A stretch of 6,592 bases of DNA from Alphaproteobacteria bacterium. Its GTDB lineage: Bacteria > Pseudomonadota > Alphaproteobacteria > Rhodobacterales > Rhodobacteraceae. The notes under the pieces are model-generated. The model worked only from the letters and a program-made list of their open reading frames with translations, had not been told where the DNA came from and made no database searches. Both the position numbers and the translations under genes were made by a program. Location: the NCBI GenBank assembly GCA_030424705.1, contig JAUHWJ010000117.1, positions 1 to 6,592 on the forward strand. The letters are read 5' to 3'. Below are positions 1 to 6,253 of the stretch, piece after piece (within the stretch, counting starts at the first letter, position 1; each line of letters opens with the position of its first letter).

Positions 1-45
1 CTTCAGGCGCGGGTCAGGATGGATCAGGATCGGCAGAATGCTCAT
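1..45 (-). CDS. def: Peptide deformylase, N-terminal fragment (cut by window edge)
   Basis: Only the first 15 codons are present, and the gene continues past position 1. They read MSILPILIHPDPRLK, which matches the usual N-terminus of alphaproteobacterial peptide deformylases (M-S-x-L-P-I-L-x-x-P-D-P-R-L). This cytoplasmic metalloenzyme removes the formyl group from the N-terminal methionine of new proteins. Its metal-binding motifs (GxGLAAPQ, EGCLS, HExDH) would lie outside the window, so the call rests on the N-terminus alone. The start lies 31 nt after the stop of the membrane protein gene on the same strand, so the two may be co-transcribed. No AG-rich ribosome binding site is visible in that gap. 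The frame stays open upstream through the gap, but it offers no ATG, GTG or TTG there. Confidence 0.8.
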   Translation of the reverse strand, partial: MSILPILIHPDPRLK

Positions 46-76
46 GATAGCGAGGTAAGCGAGGGAAGCGCGGCGG

Positions 77-1093
77 TCAACGGCGCACGGGCAGCCGGAA
101 CTCGGCGAAGTAACCGGAGCCTTCCGCTCGCGCCTCGACAAGCCAGAGCGTCTTCGGCGAGGCCCGCGCGGAGGCGCCGGGCAGGTTTGCCGGCAGGTCG
201 AACTCGAAGTCAGTCCTGGCCGGTCTCCCTCTCGTCATCGGGAGCCGTTTCGTCGTCTCGTGAAGCCGGTCTACGACCAGCCCGACGCCGGAACGCCATT
301 CGCCGCGGACGAAGCGCCCGGGGTCGCGCCGGATGCGGATGCAGCGGAGGGAGAGGTCGATCTCCCCGGCCTGAGGCGGCGCCGGGATCTCGAGGGCGCC
401 CCGGAAGGCTGCGCCCGGCTTCAGCGGGAAGTCATCCGAGACAATCCGGCTCGTTCCGAAGCGCCCGAGTCGCGCCCGTCCCCTTCGGCGGAGCCAGAGG
501 AGGATCACGCCGATTCCGCCGGGAACGAGCGCGAAGGCGAAGAAGGGCGCCGCCGCGAAGAGGCCGAGAGGGATGAAGGGCATTGCGGCGGCGAGCCAGA
601 GGAGCGGGGCGAGGAGGCCGCCGCCGCGGGCAGCTTCCTCCGGAAGTGCGCCGTCACGCCATTCGAGCCCGCCGGTCATCGCCCCGTCGGCGTCGTCCCG
701 CGCCTCCCGCGCCGACCTAAGGTTGCGCCGCCGCCTCTCACGCGGGGCCGCGAGGAGGCGCATGGCGGCGCCGGCGGCGAGAAAGCCCGCGGAGAAGACG
801 AAGGCGATGGCGATGCGTGGTTCGGCAGGGATGTAACCGGCGACCGCAGCCGCCGAGACAGCGGCAAGCGACAGAAGCGCCCAGCCGGCTATGTCCGAAC
901 CGGTGATCCGCTCGCGAAGCCGCGCCGCATCGAGCAGGATCGCGCCGAGGCTGGCGACGAAAGCCGAGCCGGCGAAGGTCGCAGCCGGCGGCCACGCGCC
1001 TTGAAATCCGGGAAGGAACAGAAAGACGACCGAAAGGGCCGCCGCCGCCAGAAAGAGAAGTCCGGCCAAGCGCGCGAGCGAGGGCCAGTTCAT
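77..1093 (-). CDS. Uncharacterised multi-pass membrane protein with soluble C-terminal domain (338 aa)
   Basis: I do not recognise a named gene. The start is set at 1093 because a strong AAGGAGG lies 4 nt upstream. The frame is open further back to 1252, but that extension overlaps the divergent gene and lacks membrane-protein character. Hydrophobic stretches at about residues 8-29, 38-56, 67-89 and 93-114 look like four membrane helices. A charged, Arg-rich linker follows (about 117-158), then a helix pair (about 160-201) closed by an RRRGRAR stretch. The last ~130 residues are soluble and look rich in beta strands (LKPGAAFRGALEIP, IDLSLRCIRIRR, FEFDLPANLP, LWLVEARAEG, YFAEFRLPV). The pattern of an L-R-C strand, an F-x-L-P strand and a closing W-L-V-E-A-R strand resembles DUF3592-like or arrestin-like beta-sandwich proteins of Rhodobacterales; this is an impression, not a domain match. 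It precedes def and is divergent from the ATC-hydrolase-like gene. Confidence 0.8.
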   Translation of the reverse strand: MNWPSLARLAGLLFLAAAALSVVFLFLPGFQGAWPPAATFAGSAFVASLGAILLDAARLRERITGSDIAGWALLSLAAVSAAAVAGYIPAEPRIAIAFVFSAGFLAAGAAMRLLAAPRERRRRNLRSAREARDDADGAMTGGLEWRDGALPEEAARGGGLLAPLLWLAAAMPFIPLGLFAAAPFFAFALVPGGIGVILLWLRRRGRARLGRFGTSRIVSDDFPLKPGAAFRGALEIPAPPQAGEIDLSLRCIRIRRDPGRFVRGEWRSGVGLVVDRLHETTKRLPMTRGRPARTDFEFDLPANLPGASARASPKTLWLVEARAEGSGYFAEFRLPVRR

Positions 1094-1097
1094 GGAG

Positions 1098-1104
1098 CCT
1101 CCTT
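1098..1104 (-). promoter_or_regulatory. Ribosome binding site deciding the start of the membrane protein gene
   Basis: On the minus strand this reads AAGGAGG, a perfect anti-16S match, 4 nt before the ATG at 1093. It supports that internal ATG over the longer frame opening at 1252. Confidence 0.8.
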
Positions 1105-1131
1105 GCCTTCGCGGGAAGCCTAGCACAGTCT

Positions 1132-1149
1132 CCGGTCGTCCAGAACCGG
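1132..1149. promoter_or_regulatory. Short inverted repeat in divergent promoter region (possible operator)
   Basis: CCGGT and ACCGG are separated by 8 nt inside the 66 bp gap between two divergent starts (1093 and 1160). Both promoters must be squeezed into this gap or lie inside the neighbouring genes. The arms are only 5 bp and GC-rich, so chance is a real possibility. No clear -35/-10 pair can be named. Confidence 0.2.
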
Positions 1150-1159
1150 CGAGGGCGCG

Positions 1160-1639
1160 ATGGCCGACCCCGAACAATCCCCGATCTTCCGCCAGCGGCG
1201 GATCGAGGCGAAGATGCTGAAGCATGTCTATGAGGCGATCGCGGCCTCCCACGGCGAGGAGACGGCGAAGGCGACCGTCGCCGCCGCCGTCCGCGCCGCC
1301 TCGCTAGAACAGGCCGCCGAGATGGCGGAGGCGGTGCGCGCGAAGGGCGGCGAGCCCTCGATGCGCGCGCTGCAGGAGATCTATCCGCTCTGGTCCGCCG
1401 GCGGAGCGCTCGAGATCGAGCCGATCGCGGAGACGGAGGAGCGGCTGGATTTCGATGTCACCCGCTGCCGCTACGCCGAGATGTACCGGGAGATGGGGCT
1501 CGGCCATATCGGCCATCTCCTCTCCTGCCAGCGGGACGGAACCTTCGCCGAAGGGTTCGACCCGCGGATCAGGATGGAGCGGAAGGAGACAATCATGACC
1601 GGCTCCTCCCGCTGCACGTTCCGCTACAGATCTGATTAG
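1160..1639 (+). CDS. L-2-amino-thiazoline-4-carboxylic acid (ATC) hydrolase family protein
   Basis: This 159-residue protein has the features of the ATC hydrolase family (PF14196). A helical, Ala/Glu-rich N-terminal half is followed by the conserved blocks FDVTRCRYAEMY (about 98-109, Cys103), LLSCQRD (about 120-126, Cys123), the FDPRIRMERKETIMTG strand region and a final CTFRYR (Cys152). In Pseudomonas the named enzyme opens the thiazoline ring of D,L-ATC on the way to L-cysteine. Most family members have no proven substrate, so cysteine synthesis should not be assumed here. It appears soluble, with no signal peptide or membrane segment. The start at 1160 has only a weak GAGGG upstream, but it begins the protein cleanly. 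The gene is divergent from the membrane protein gene, 66 bp away, and no terminator is evident after its stop. No partner genes such as a carbamoylcysteine amidase or an ATC racemase are in the window. Confidence 0.75.
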   Translation: MADPEQSPIFRQRRIEAKMLKHVYEAIAASHGEETAKATVAAAVRAASLEQAAEMAEAVRAKGGEPSMRALQEIYPLWSAGGALEIEPIAETEERLDFDVTRCRYAEMYREMGLGHIGHLLSCQRDGTFAEGFDPRIRMERKETIMTGSSRCTFRYRSD

Positions 1640-1794
1640 TTTCCCAAAATCGGTTTGCAGACCAGCCTTCGAAAAGTTGTCTAAAACTCTTCCCGTCGGA
1701 TGGTAGCTCATGTAGCCTTTCATCAACCGGGCGAATTTGTGTCTGCGTTCGTTCGCGCCGGTTTCAGTTGGGGACTAAGAGAAAGGATCACGAG
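1640..1794 (+). promoter_or_regulatory. AT-richer intergenic region, probable promoter of the VPLPA-CTERM gene
   Basis: This spacer is clearly less GC-rich than its surroundings: by hand count, 28 of 60 bases are G or C in 1641-1700. Since the next gene starts at 1795 and nothing else is encoded here, its promoter is expected in this stretch. A TTGTCT at 1677-1682 could be a -35 element, but no convincing -10 follows at 17 nt. The ribosome binding site AAAGGA at 1782-1787, 7 nt before the ATG, is clear. No terminator for the upstream gene is visible. Confidence 0.4.
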
Positions 1795-2625
1795 ATGGGT
1801 CTTGGACCTTTGGGCCGCGTTTTCGCGGCTGCTACGCTATGCGCGATGTCCGGAGGGGCGGCCTTGGCCACGCCGGCCTTCTTCCAGGGGTATGAAACGG
1901 ACACCGCCGGATGGTTCACCGGGCCGACGAGTTGGTCGGGGTCAATCACGCGCGAAGATCAATCCGTCGCCGGCGTCACGCCGTTCGAGGGGAATTTCTA
2001 CGGTCGTTTTCAACAGACCAATGAAGCCGGAGGCTTGACCGGCCCCTTCTCGAGGCTTGGTGATAGGCCCACGGCCTTCCCGGGCGAGTTCGCCGCATCG
2101 ACGGCGATATTCCTCGACCTGTCCATGGCTGACGGCGAGGGGTTCGACTATTCGGTCGCCGCGCGAAGGACAGACGGCAACCACCTGCGTGACTTCATCT
2201 TCCATGTCACGAAGGATACGAGCACGGGGAAACTGCTGGTCGGGGGCAGCAACAACACCAACTTCGACCCGCGCGAGGACCTTGAGACGATCAACAATTT
2301 CGAGGTTACGGAGAGCGGCTGGTACATTTTCGAGCACCTCTTCAGGGATGATGGCGGCGCGCTCGCCGTCGATCTCAACCTGAAGGACATGTTCGGTCTG
2401 ACGCTCTTTACGGAGACGCGGAGCAACCCGGCCGATCTGATTTCCGGCGTCGCGGGCCACAGCTATGCGTGGTTCACCAACATCGACGTTCAGAACGGGA
2501 TTCTGGTCGATGCGACGTCGATCGGCCTCACCGCCGCGGTTCCCGTCCCCGCCGCGCTGCCGCTGCTTGCGACGGCGATCGGCGTGCTCGGCTTCGTCTC
2601 CCGCCGGCGGCGCGCCGCCGCCTGA
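1795..2625 (+). CDS. Secreted VPLPA-CTERM (PEP-CTERM-like) sorting-domain protein (276 aa)
   Basis: The start is set at the ATG at 1795, behind AAAGGA, rather than the TTG at 1768. The protein has a Sec signal peptide with a hydrophobic core around 9-22 and a likely cleavage site after Ala-Leu-Ala at 25. At the C-terminus lies a complete sorting signal: VPVPAALP at 249-256, a hydrophobic helix to about 267 and a basic tail SRRRRAAA. This is the VPLPA variant of PEP-CTERM, which exosortase is thought to cut before membrane release or attachment. The mature part (26-248) looks like an all-beta domain: a start of type FQGYETDTAGW, aromatic and Gly/Asp-rich strands (DFIFHVT, SGWYIFEHLF) and a final NGILVDATSIG strand. 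This suggests a jelly-roll, carbohydrate-binding-like fold, by inference only. It has no Cys after the signal peptide and no catalytic motif I can name. It is convergent with ccoP, 39 nt from its stop. No exosortase is in the window. Confidence 0.88.
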   Translation: MGLGPLGRVFAAATLCAMSGGAALATPAFFQGYETDTAGWFTGPTSWSGSITREDQSVAGVTPFEGNFYGRFQQTNEAGGLTGPFSRLGDRPTAFPGEFAASTAIFLDLSMADGEGFDYSVAARRTDGNHLRDFIFHVTKDTSTGKLLVGGSNNTNFDPREDLETINNFEVTESGWYIFEHLFRDDGGALAVDLNLKDMFGLTLFTETRSNPADLISGVAGHSYAWFTNIDVQNGILVDATSIGLTAAVPVPAALPLLATAIGVLGFVSRRRRAAA

Positions 2626-2632
2626 GGGCCGT

Positions 2633-2658
2633 GCGGGGGCCGCGCGCGCGGCCCCCGC
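2633..2658. terminator. Probable terminator hairpin between convergent genes
   Basis: This is a perfect 26 bp palindrome. The arms 2633-2643 and 2648-2658 pair over 11 bp, all G-C, around a GCGC centre. It begins 7 nt after the VPLPA-CTERM stop and ends 6 nt before the ccoP stop, so it can serve both transcripts. On the plus strand it is followed by CTTTCGC, a very short T run. On the minus strand no T run follows, so termination there would depend on the hairpin alone or on Rho. Confidence 0.65.
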
Positions 2659-2664
2659 CTTTCG

Positions 2665-3531
2665 CTATTCCCCGCCGCCGAGGCCGTGAACATAGACGGC
2701 GACCTGCCGGATCTGCGCCTCTGTGAGCCTCCCCGTCCACGGCGGCATCACGCCGGCCCGGCTGTAGCGCACCGTCTCCTCGATCGTCTCGGGCGAACCG
2801 CCATAAAGCCAGATCGCGTCCGAGAGGGTCGGCGCGCCGAGATCGATGTTCCCCTCCCCGCCGTCGCCGTGGCAGGCGGCGCAATTGTCCGCGAAAACCT
2901 CCGCCCCTGCCGTCGCCGCCGCCGCGTCATGTTCTGCGCCCGAAAGGGAGAGCACATGCTGGACGACCGCCGCGATCTCCTCGTCCGAAAGCTGGTCGTC
3001 AAAGGCCGGCATTTCGGAGAAACGGGCGTCCGGGTCCTGCTCGTTGCGGATTCCGTGAGCGATGGTCGTATGGATCGCCTCGATGTCGCCGCCCCAGAGC
3101 CAGTCGTCGTCGAGGAGGTTCGGATAGCCTTTTGCCCCCGCCGCGCCAGAGCCGTGGCACTGGGCGCAATAGGTGCGGAAGACGGCGGCGCCGCCGTTGA
3201 TCGCATAGGGCCCAAGCTCGGGGTGGGCGGCGATCTCCGTCAGCTCCGCGTTCACGATCCCCTCGTCGAGTGGCGCGTTCATCGCCCGGAAGCGGTCGAT
3301 CTCCTCCGCCACCTCGCCGCGCGAGGAATAGCCGAGGACGCCGGCGGTCGCCTCCGTCAGCATCGGCCAGGCCGGATACGCCACCATGTAGGCGAAGGCC
3401 CAGATCACAGTGCCGTAGAAGGTCCAGAGCCACCAGCGCGGGAGCGGGGTGTTGAGCTCCTTGATCCCGTCCCACTCATGGCCGGTCGTGTCCGTGCCGG
3501 TCGCCTGGTCGATTTCCTTGTGGTCGCTCAT
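2665..3531 (-). CDS. ccoP: cbb3-type cytochrome c oxidase, dihaem subunit CcoP
   Basis: This is the dihaem cytochrome c subunit (subunit III) of the cbb3 oxidase, which passes electrons from soluble or membrane cytochromes towards CcoO and CcoN. It has 288 residues, normal for the family. The N-terminal block HEWDGIKELNTPLPRWW (about 18-34) is characteristic of CcoP. One membrane helix follows at about 35-55, with the rest periplasmic. The first haem c site is CAQCH at 122-126, with Met174 (SEMPAF) as probable axial ligand. The second is CAACH at 217-221, with Met262 (VMPPW). The start at 3531 is chosen because it overlaps the ccoQ stop as ATGA and is preceded by GGGGTGA; an in-frame upstream ATG at 3570 would lie inside ccoQ. 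It is the last gene of the operon, and a GC hairpin follows its stop. Confidence 0.97.
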   Translation of the reverse strand: MSDHKEIDQATGTDTTGHEWDGIKELNTPLPRWWLWTFYGTVIWAFAYMVAYPAWPMLTEATAGVLGYSSRGEVAEEIDRFRAMNAPLDEGIVNAELTEIAAHPELGPYAINGGAAVFRTYCAQCHGSGAAGAKGYPNLLDDDWLWGGDIEAIHTTIAHGIRNEQDPDARFSEMPAFDDQLSDEEIAAVVQHVLSLSGAEHDAAAATAGAEVFADNCAACHGDGGEGNIDLGAPTLSDAIWLYGGSPETIEETVRYSRAGVMPPWTGRLTEAQIRQVAVYVHGLGGGE

Positions 3532-3749
3532 TTCGTCACCCCGAAGTCGACGGTCTTGCAGTTCCCACAATCCGGGCAGCCGCCGGAGCAGGGCGCGCGC
3601 TCGTCCCGCAGGGGGATCGAGGCCGCGTCGTCATGAAGCGCGCGGGAGCCGGGGCGGAAGGCCCAGACGATCACGCCGAGGAAGATCAGCGTCAGCGCCA
3701 GCAGCGCCCAGCTGTCCGCCAGTTCACGCAGGAAGGAATAACTGTCCAT
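3528..3749 (-). CDS. ccoQ: cbb3-type cytochrome c oxidase, small subunit CcoQ, with Cys-rich tail
   Basis: This small subunit has 73 residues. In other bacteria CcoQ helps stabilise or regulate the cbb3 complex and is not catalytic. The sequence has the usual short N-terminus (MDSYSFLRELADSW), a single membrane helix at about 13-31, then the conserved FRPGSRALHDDAASIPLRDE segment on the cytoplasmic side. Position between ccoO and ccoP confirms the call. The gap to the ccoO stop is 10 nt, and the ribosome binding site (GAGGGGA) overlaps that stop; the ccoQ stop overlaps the ccoP start. The odd part is the C-terminal tail, with four cysteines in a C-x3-C-x2-C-x2-C pattern (Cys54, 58, 61, 64) that a minimal CcoQ does not need. 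I cannot tell from one sequence how widespread this tail is. Confidence 0.93.
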   Translation of the reverse strand: MDSYSFLRELADSWALLALTLIFLGVIVWAFRPGSRALHDDAASIPLRDERAPCSGGCPDCGNCKTVDFGVTK

Positions 3750-3759
3750 CTCTTTCCCC

Positions 3760-4485
3760 TCAGCGGCTGGCGTCGGGCGTGAAGGTGGAGAAGTCCACCA
3801 TCGTACCGAGGACCTGCAGATAGGCGATCAGCGCGTCCATCTCGGTCAGTTCGGGCTGGCCGTCGAAATTCGCTACGACGGCCCCGGGATAGCGTTCGAG
3901 GAGGGCGTCCGTGTCCGCATCCGGGTTCGCCTGGGCGCGGAAATCGGCCTTCGCCTCCGCGATCATCTCGTCCGTGTAGGGCACGCCGACGGTCCGGTTC
4001 GTCTCCAGCACGTCCGCGATGAATTCGGGCTCGATCCGCTTTTCCATGAGGAACGCGTATTGCGGCATGACGGATTCGGGGACGACCGATTGCGGGGCCA
4101 TCAGGTGGTCGACATGCCATTCGTTGGAATAGCGGCCGCCGACCCGGGCGAGGTCCGGCCCCGTCCGCTTCGAGCCCCACTGGAACGGATGATCGTACAT
4201 CGATTCCGCGGCGAGGCTGTAATGGCCGTAGCGCTCCACCTCGTCCCGCATCGGGCGGATCATCTGGGAATGGCAGGTATAGCACCCCTCCCGGATGTAG
4301 ATGTTCCGTCCCTCCATCTCGAGCGGGGAGTAGGGGCGCACCCCCTCCACCTTCTCGATCGTGTTCTCGAGGTAAAAGAGCGGGGTGATCTCCACGATGC
4401 CTCCTACCGTCACGACGAGGAAGGAGAGGACGAAGAGCAGCGTCGCGTTCCGCTCGACATGCTTGTGTTTGTCGATAAGCGCCAT
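3760..4485 (-). CDS. ccoO: cbb3-type cytochrome c oxidase, monohaem subunit CcoO
   Basis: This is the membrane-anchored monohaem cytochrome c subunit (subunit II), which hands electrons to the haem b/b3 centre of CcoN. It has 241 residues, the expected size. A short cytoplasmic start ([13 protein letters not shown]) leads into one membrane helix at about 14-32, and the rest is periplasmic. The haem c motif is CYTCH at 68-72, in the family-typical context [14 protein letters not shown]. Met140 in ESVMPQYAF is the likely axial ligand. The [18 protein letters not shown] block (about 107-124) is also highly typical. The start at 4485 has AAGGAGG 5 nt upstream, and that site overlaps the TAA stop of ccoN, which suggests translational coupling. 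No unusual features are seen. Confidence 0.97.
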   Translation of the reverse strand: MALIDKHKHVERNATLLFVLSFLVVTVGGIVEITPLFYLENTIEKVEGVRPYSPLEMEGRNIYIREGCYTCHSQMIRPMRDEVERYGHYSLAAESMYDHPFQWGSKRTGPDLARVGGRYSNEWHVDHLMAPQSVVPESVMPQYAFLMEKRIEPEFIADVLETNRTVGVPYTDEMIAEAKADFRAQANPDADTDALLERYPGAVVANFDGQPELTEMDALIAYLQVLGTMVDFSTFTPDASR

Positions 4486-4495
4486 GTCGGCCTCC

Positions 4496-6094
4496 TTATT
4501 CGGCGGGGATTGCGGCGGCGGCCGGGGCGGCGCGCTTCGCCTCCCCCCTCGCGACCGTCATCCAGAGATTCCAGCACATGATCATCGCGCCGGTGAGATA
4601 GAGGACCCCGCCAAGGCCGCGGACCACATACATCGGGAACTTGGCGGCCACGGTGTCGGCGAAGGCGTTGACGAGGAAGCCCTGGCTGTCCACCTCCCGC
4701 CACATCAGGCCCTCCATGATGCCGGTGACCCACATCGAGGAGGCGTAGAGGACGATACCGACCGTCGCGAGCCAGAAGTGCCAGCTCACGGCCCGAAGGC
4801 TGTAGAGCGCCTCGCGGTTCCAGAGCCGCGGCACGAGGAAGTAGAGCGCGCCGAAGGTGATCATCCCGTTCCAGCCGAGCGCGCCGGAATGGACATGCCC
4901 GATGGTCCAGTCGGTGTAGTGGGAGAGCGAGTTCACCGCCTTGATGGACATGACCGGCCCCTCGAAGGTCGCCATGCCGTAGAAGCCGACCGCGGTGACC
5001 ATCATGCGCAGCACCGGGTCCGTGCGGAGCTTGTCCCAGGCGCCCTGGAGCGTCATCAGCCCGTTGATCATGCCGCCCCAGGAGGGCATCCAGAGCATGA
5101 TCGAGAACACCATGCCGAGCGTCTGCGCCCAGTCGGGCAGGGCGGTGTAGTGCAGGTGGTGCGGCCCCGCCCAGATATAGAGGAAGATCACCGCCCAGAA
5201 GTGGATGATCGAGAGCTTGTAGGAATAGACCGGCCTGCCCGCCTGCTTCGGCACGAAATAGTACATCATGCCGAGGAAGCCGGCGGTGAGGAAGAAGCCC
5301 ACCGCGTTGTGGCCGTACCACCATTGCGTGAGCGCGTCCTGCACCCCGGCGAACACCTGGACGGACTTGGAGCCGAACACGGAGACCGGGAGCGAGAGGT
5401 TGTTGACGATGTGCAGCATCGCGATCGTCACGATGAAGGCGAGGTAGAACCAGTTCGCGACGTAGATATGCGGCTCCTTGCGCCGCATGATCGTGCCGAG
5501 GAAGACGGCGAGATAGGCGACCCAGACGATGGTCAGCCAGATGTCCACATACCATTCCGGCTCGGCGTATTCCTTGGACTGCGTGGCGCCGAGCACATAT
5601 CCGGTCGCCGCCAGCACGATGAAGAGCTGGTAGCCCCAGAACACGAACCAGGCGAGGTCCCCGCCCCAGAGCCGCGCCGCCGAGGTCCGCTGCACGACGT
5701 AGAAGGAGGTCGCGAGCAGCGCGTTGCCGCCGAAGGCGAAGATCACTGCAGAGGTGTGGAGCGGTCGGAGGCGCCCGAAGGTCGTCCATTCGAGGCCGAG
5801 ATTGAGCGCCGGGAAAGCCAGCTGGAAGGCGATATAGACCCCGGCGAGGAAGCCCACAACGCCCCAGAGCGCCGTCGCGACCACGCCGTAGCGCACCACG
5901 CCGTCCATATAGCCCGTTTCCGGCGCGGGCTTCGCGCCGCCGATCCCGCGCAGCACCCAGACGAACATCCCGATGGATATCGCCAGGATGATGAGCGCAT
6001 GAACCTGATAGGCGACGTCATGCGCGAAATTCGCGCCGATCGCCGCGAATGTGGCGATGAACGCCAGCACCCCGAGTTTCAAACCGTCCTGCAT
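4496..6094 (-). CDS. ccoN: cbb3-type cytochrome c oxidase, catalytic subunit CcoN
   Basis: This haem-copper subunit I reduces O2 to water at a haem b3-CuB site in the cytoplasmic membrane and pumps protons. The frame is open to 6577, but the start is set at 6094: AAGGAG lies 8 nt upstream, and the resulting 532 residues is normal. The protein is strongly hydrophobic throughout, as expected for about 12 helices. Key residues are visible: His113 ([10 protein letters not shown]) and His402 as low-spin haem b ligands, His400 for haem b3 ([11 protein letters not shown]), and His262 ([11 protein letters not shown]), His312 and His313 (WAGPHHLHY) for CuB. Tyr306 is six residues before His312, where the cross-linked tyrosine of C-type oxidases sits, and Glu378 (TFEGP) matches the conserved proton-path glutamate. 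The spacing fits the Pseudomonas stutzeri enzyme as I remember it. ccoN is the first gene of the operon, behind an FNR-type site. Confidence 0.98.
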   Translation of the reverse strand: MQDGLKLGVLAFIATFAAIGANFAHDVAYQVHALIILAISIGMFVWVLRGIGGAKPAPETGYMDGVVRYGVVATALWGVVGFLAGVYIAFQLAFPALNLGLEWTTFGRLRPLHTSAVIFAFGGNALLATSFYVVQRTSAARLWGGDLAWFVFWGYQLFIVLAATGYVLGATQSKEYAEPEWYVDIWLTIVWVAYLAVFLGTIMRRKEPHIYVANWFYLAFIVTIAMLHIVNNLSLPVSVFGSKSVQVFAGVQDALTQWWYGHNAVGFFLTAGFLGMMYYFVPKQAGRPVYSYKLSIIHFWAVIFLYIWAGPHHLHYTALPDWAQTLGMVFSIMLWMPSWGGMINGLMTLQGAWDKLRTDPVLRMMVTAVGFYGMATFEGPVMSIKAVNSLSHYTDWTIGHVHSGALGWNGMITFGALYFLVPRLWNREALYSLRAVSWHFWLATVGIVLYASSMWVTGIMEGLMWREVDSQGFLVNAFADTVAAKFPMYVVRGLGGVLYLTGAMIMCWNLWMTVARGEAKRAAPAAAAIPAE

Positions 6095-6181
6095 CCGTCT
6101 CACTCCTTCGGCCGGGCCGTCGCTATGACGCGGCGCGGCATTGGCATGGTGAGGGAATGCGGCTTCGGGCCCTTCGTCGCC

Positions 6182-6195
6182 TTGATCCACGTCAA
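6182..6195. promoter_or_regulatory. FNR/FnrL/FixK-type binding site between ccoN and the stress protein gene
   Basis: The site reads TTGAT-CCAC-GTCAA, matching the FNR consensus TTGAT-N4-ATCAA at nine of ten defined bases and the core TTGA-N6-TCAA fully. It lies in the 159 bp gap between divergent starts at 6094 and 6254. If it acts at -41.5, the plus-strand transcript would start near 6230 (24 nt leader, with TAGGTT at 6218-6223 as a poor -10). The minus-strand transcript would start near 6147 (about 53 nt leader). Oxygen control of cco genes by FNR-family regulators is well established in alphaproteobacteria; use of this site by both genes is inferred. Confidence 0.85.
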
Positions 6196-6253
6196 TACGG
6201 GGCTTTCGCGGCGGGCCTAGGTTCGGATCATCCAAACACAGGAGGAAACCGAC

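Noticed and set aside
11..20. Similar GC-rich strings near the start of the window and near 1563-1577 (both containing TCAGGATGG)
   Set aside because: One lies antisense to the peptide deformylase start and the other encodes residues of the ATC-hydrolase-like protein. The similarity is short and explained by codons, so it is not a repeat element.
260..1123. A 287-codon open frame on the plus strand, antisense to the membrane protein gene
   Set aside because: The product is almost entirely Glu, Arg, Gly and Ala without a recognisable fold. The opposite strand gives clear membrane helices and a strong ribosome binding site.
2686..3636. A 316-codon open frame on the plus strand, antisense to ccoP and ccoQ
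   Set aside because: It is opposite genes with intact haem-binding motifs and has a low-complexity Arg/Val/Asp-rich translation, typical of a GC-rich shadow frame.
6141..6160. TTGGCATGG followed by AATGC, resembling a sigma-54 promoter
   Set aside because: The GG and GC dinucleotides are 14 bases apart instead of the required 10, so the match fails.
4385..6220. A 611-codon open frame on the plus strand, antisense to ccoN and the start of ccoO
   Set aside because: The translation is dominated by His, Arg, Glu, Asp and Pro, with no domain or ribosome binding site. It is the expected by-product of high-GC codon bias opposite a genuine membrane protein gene.
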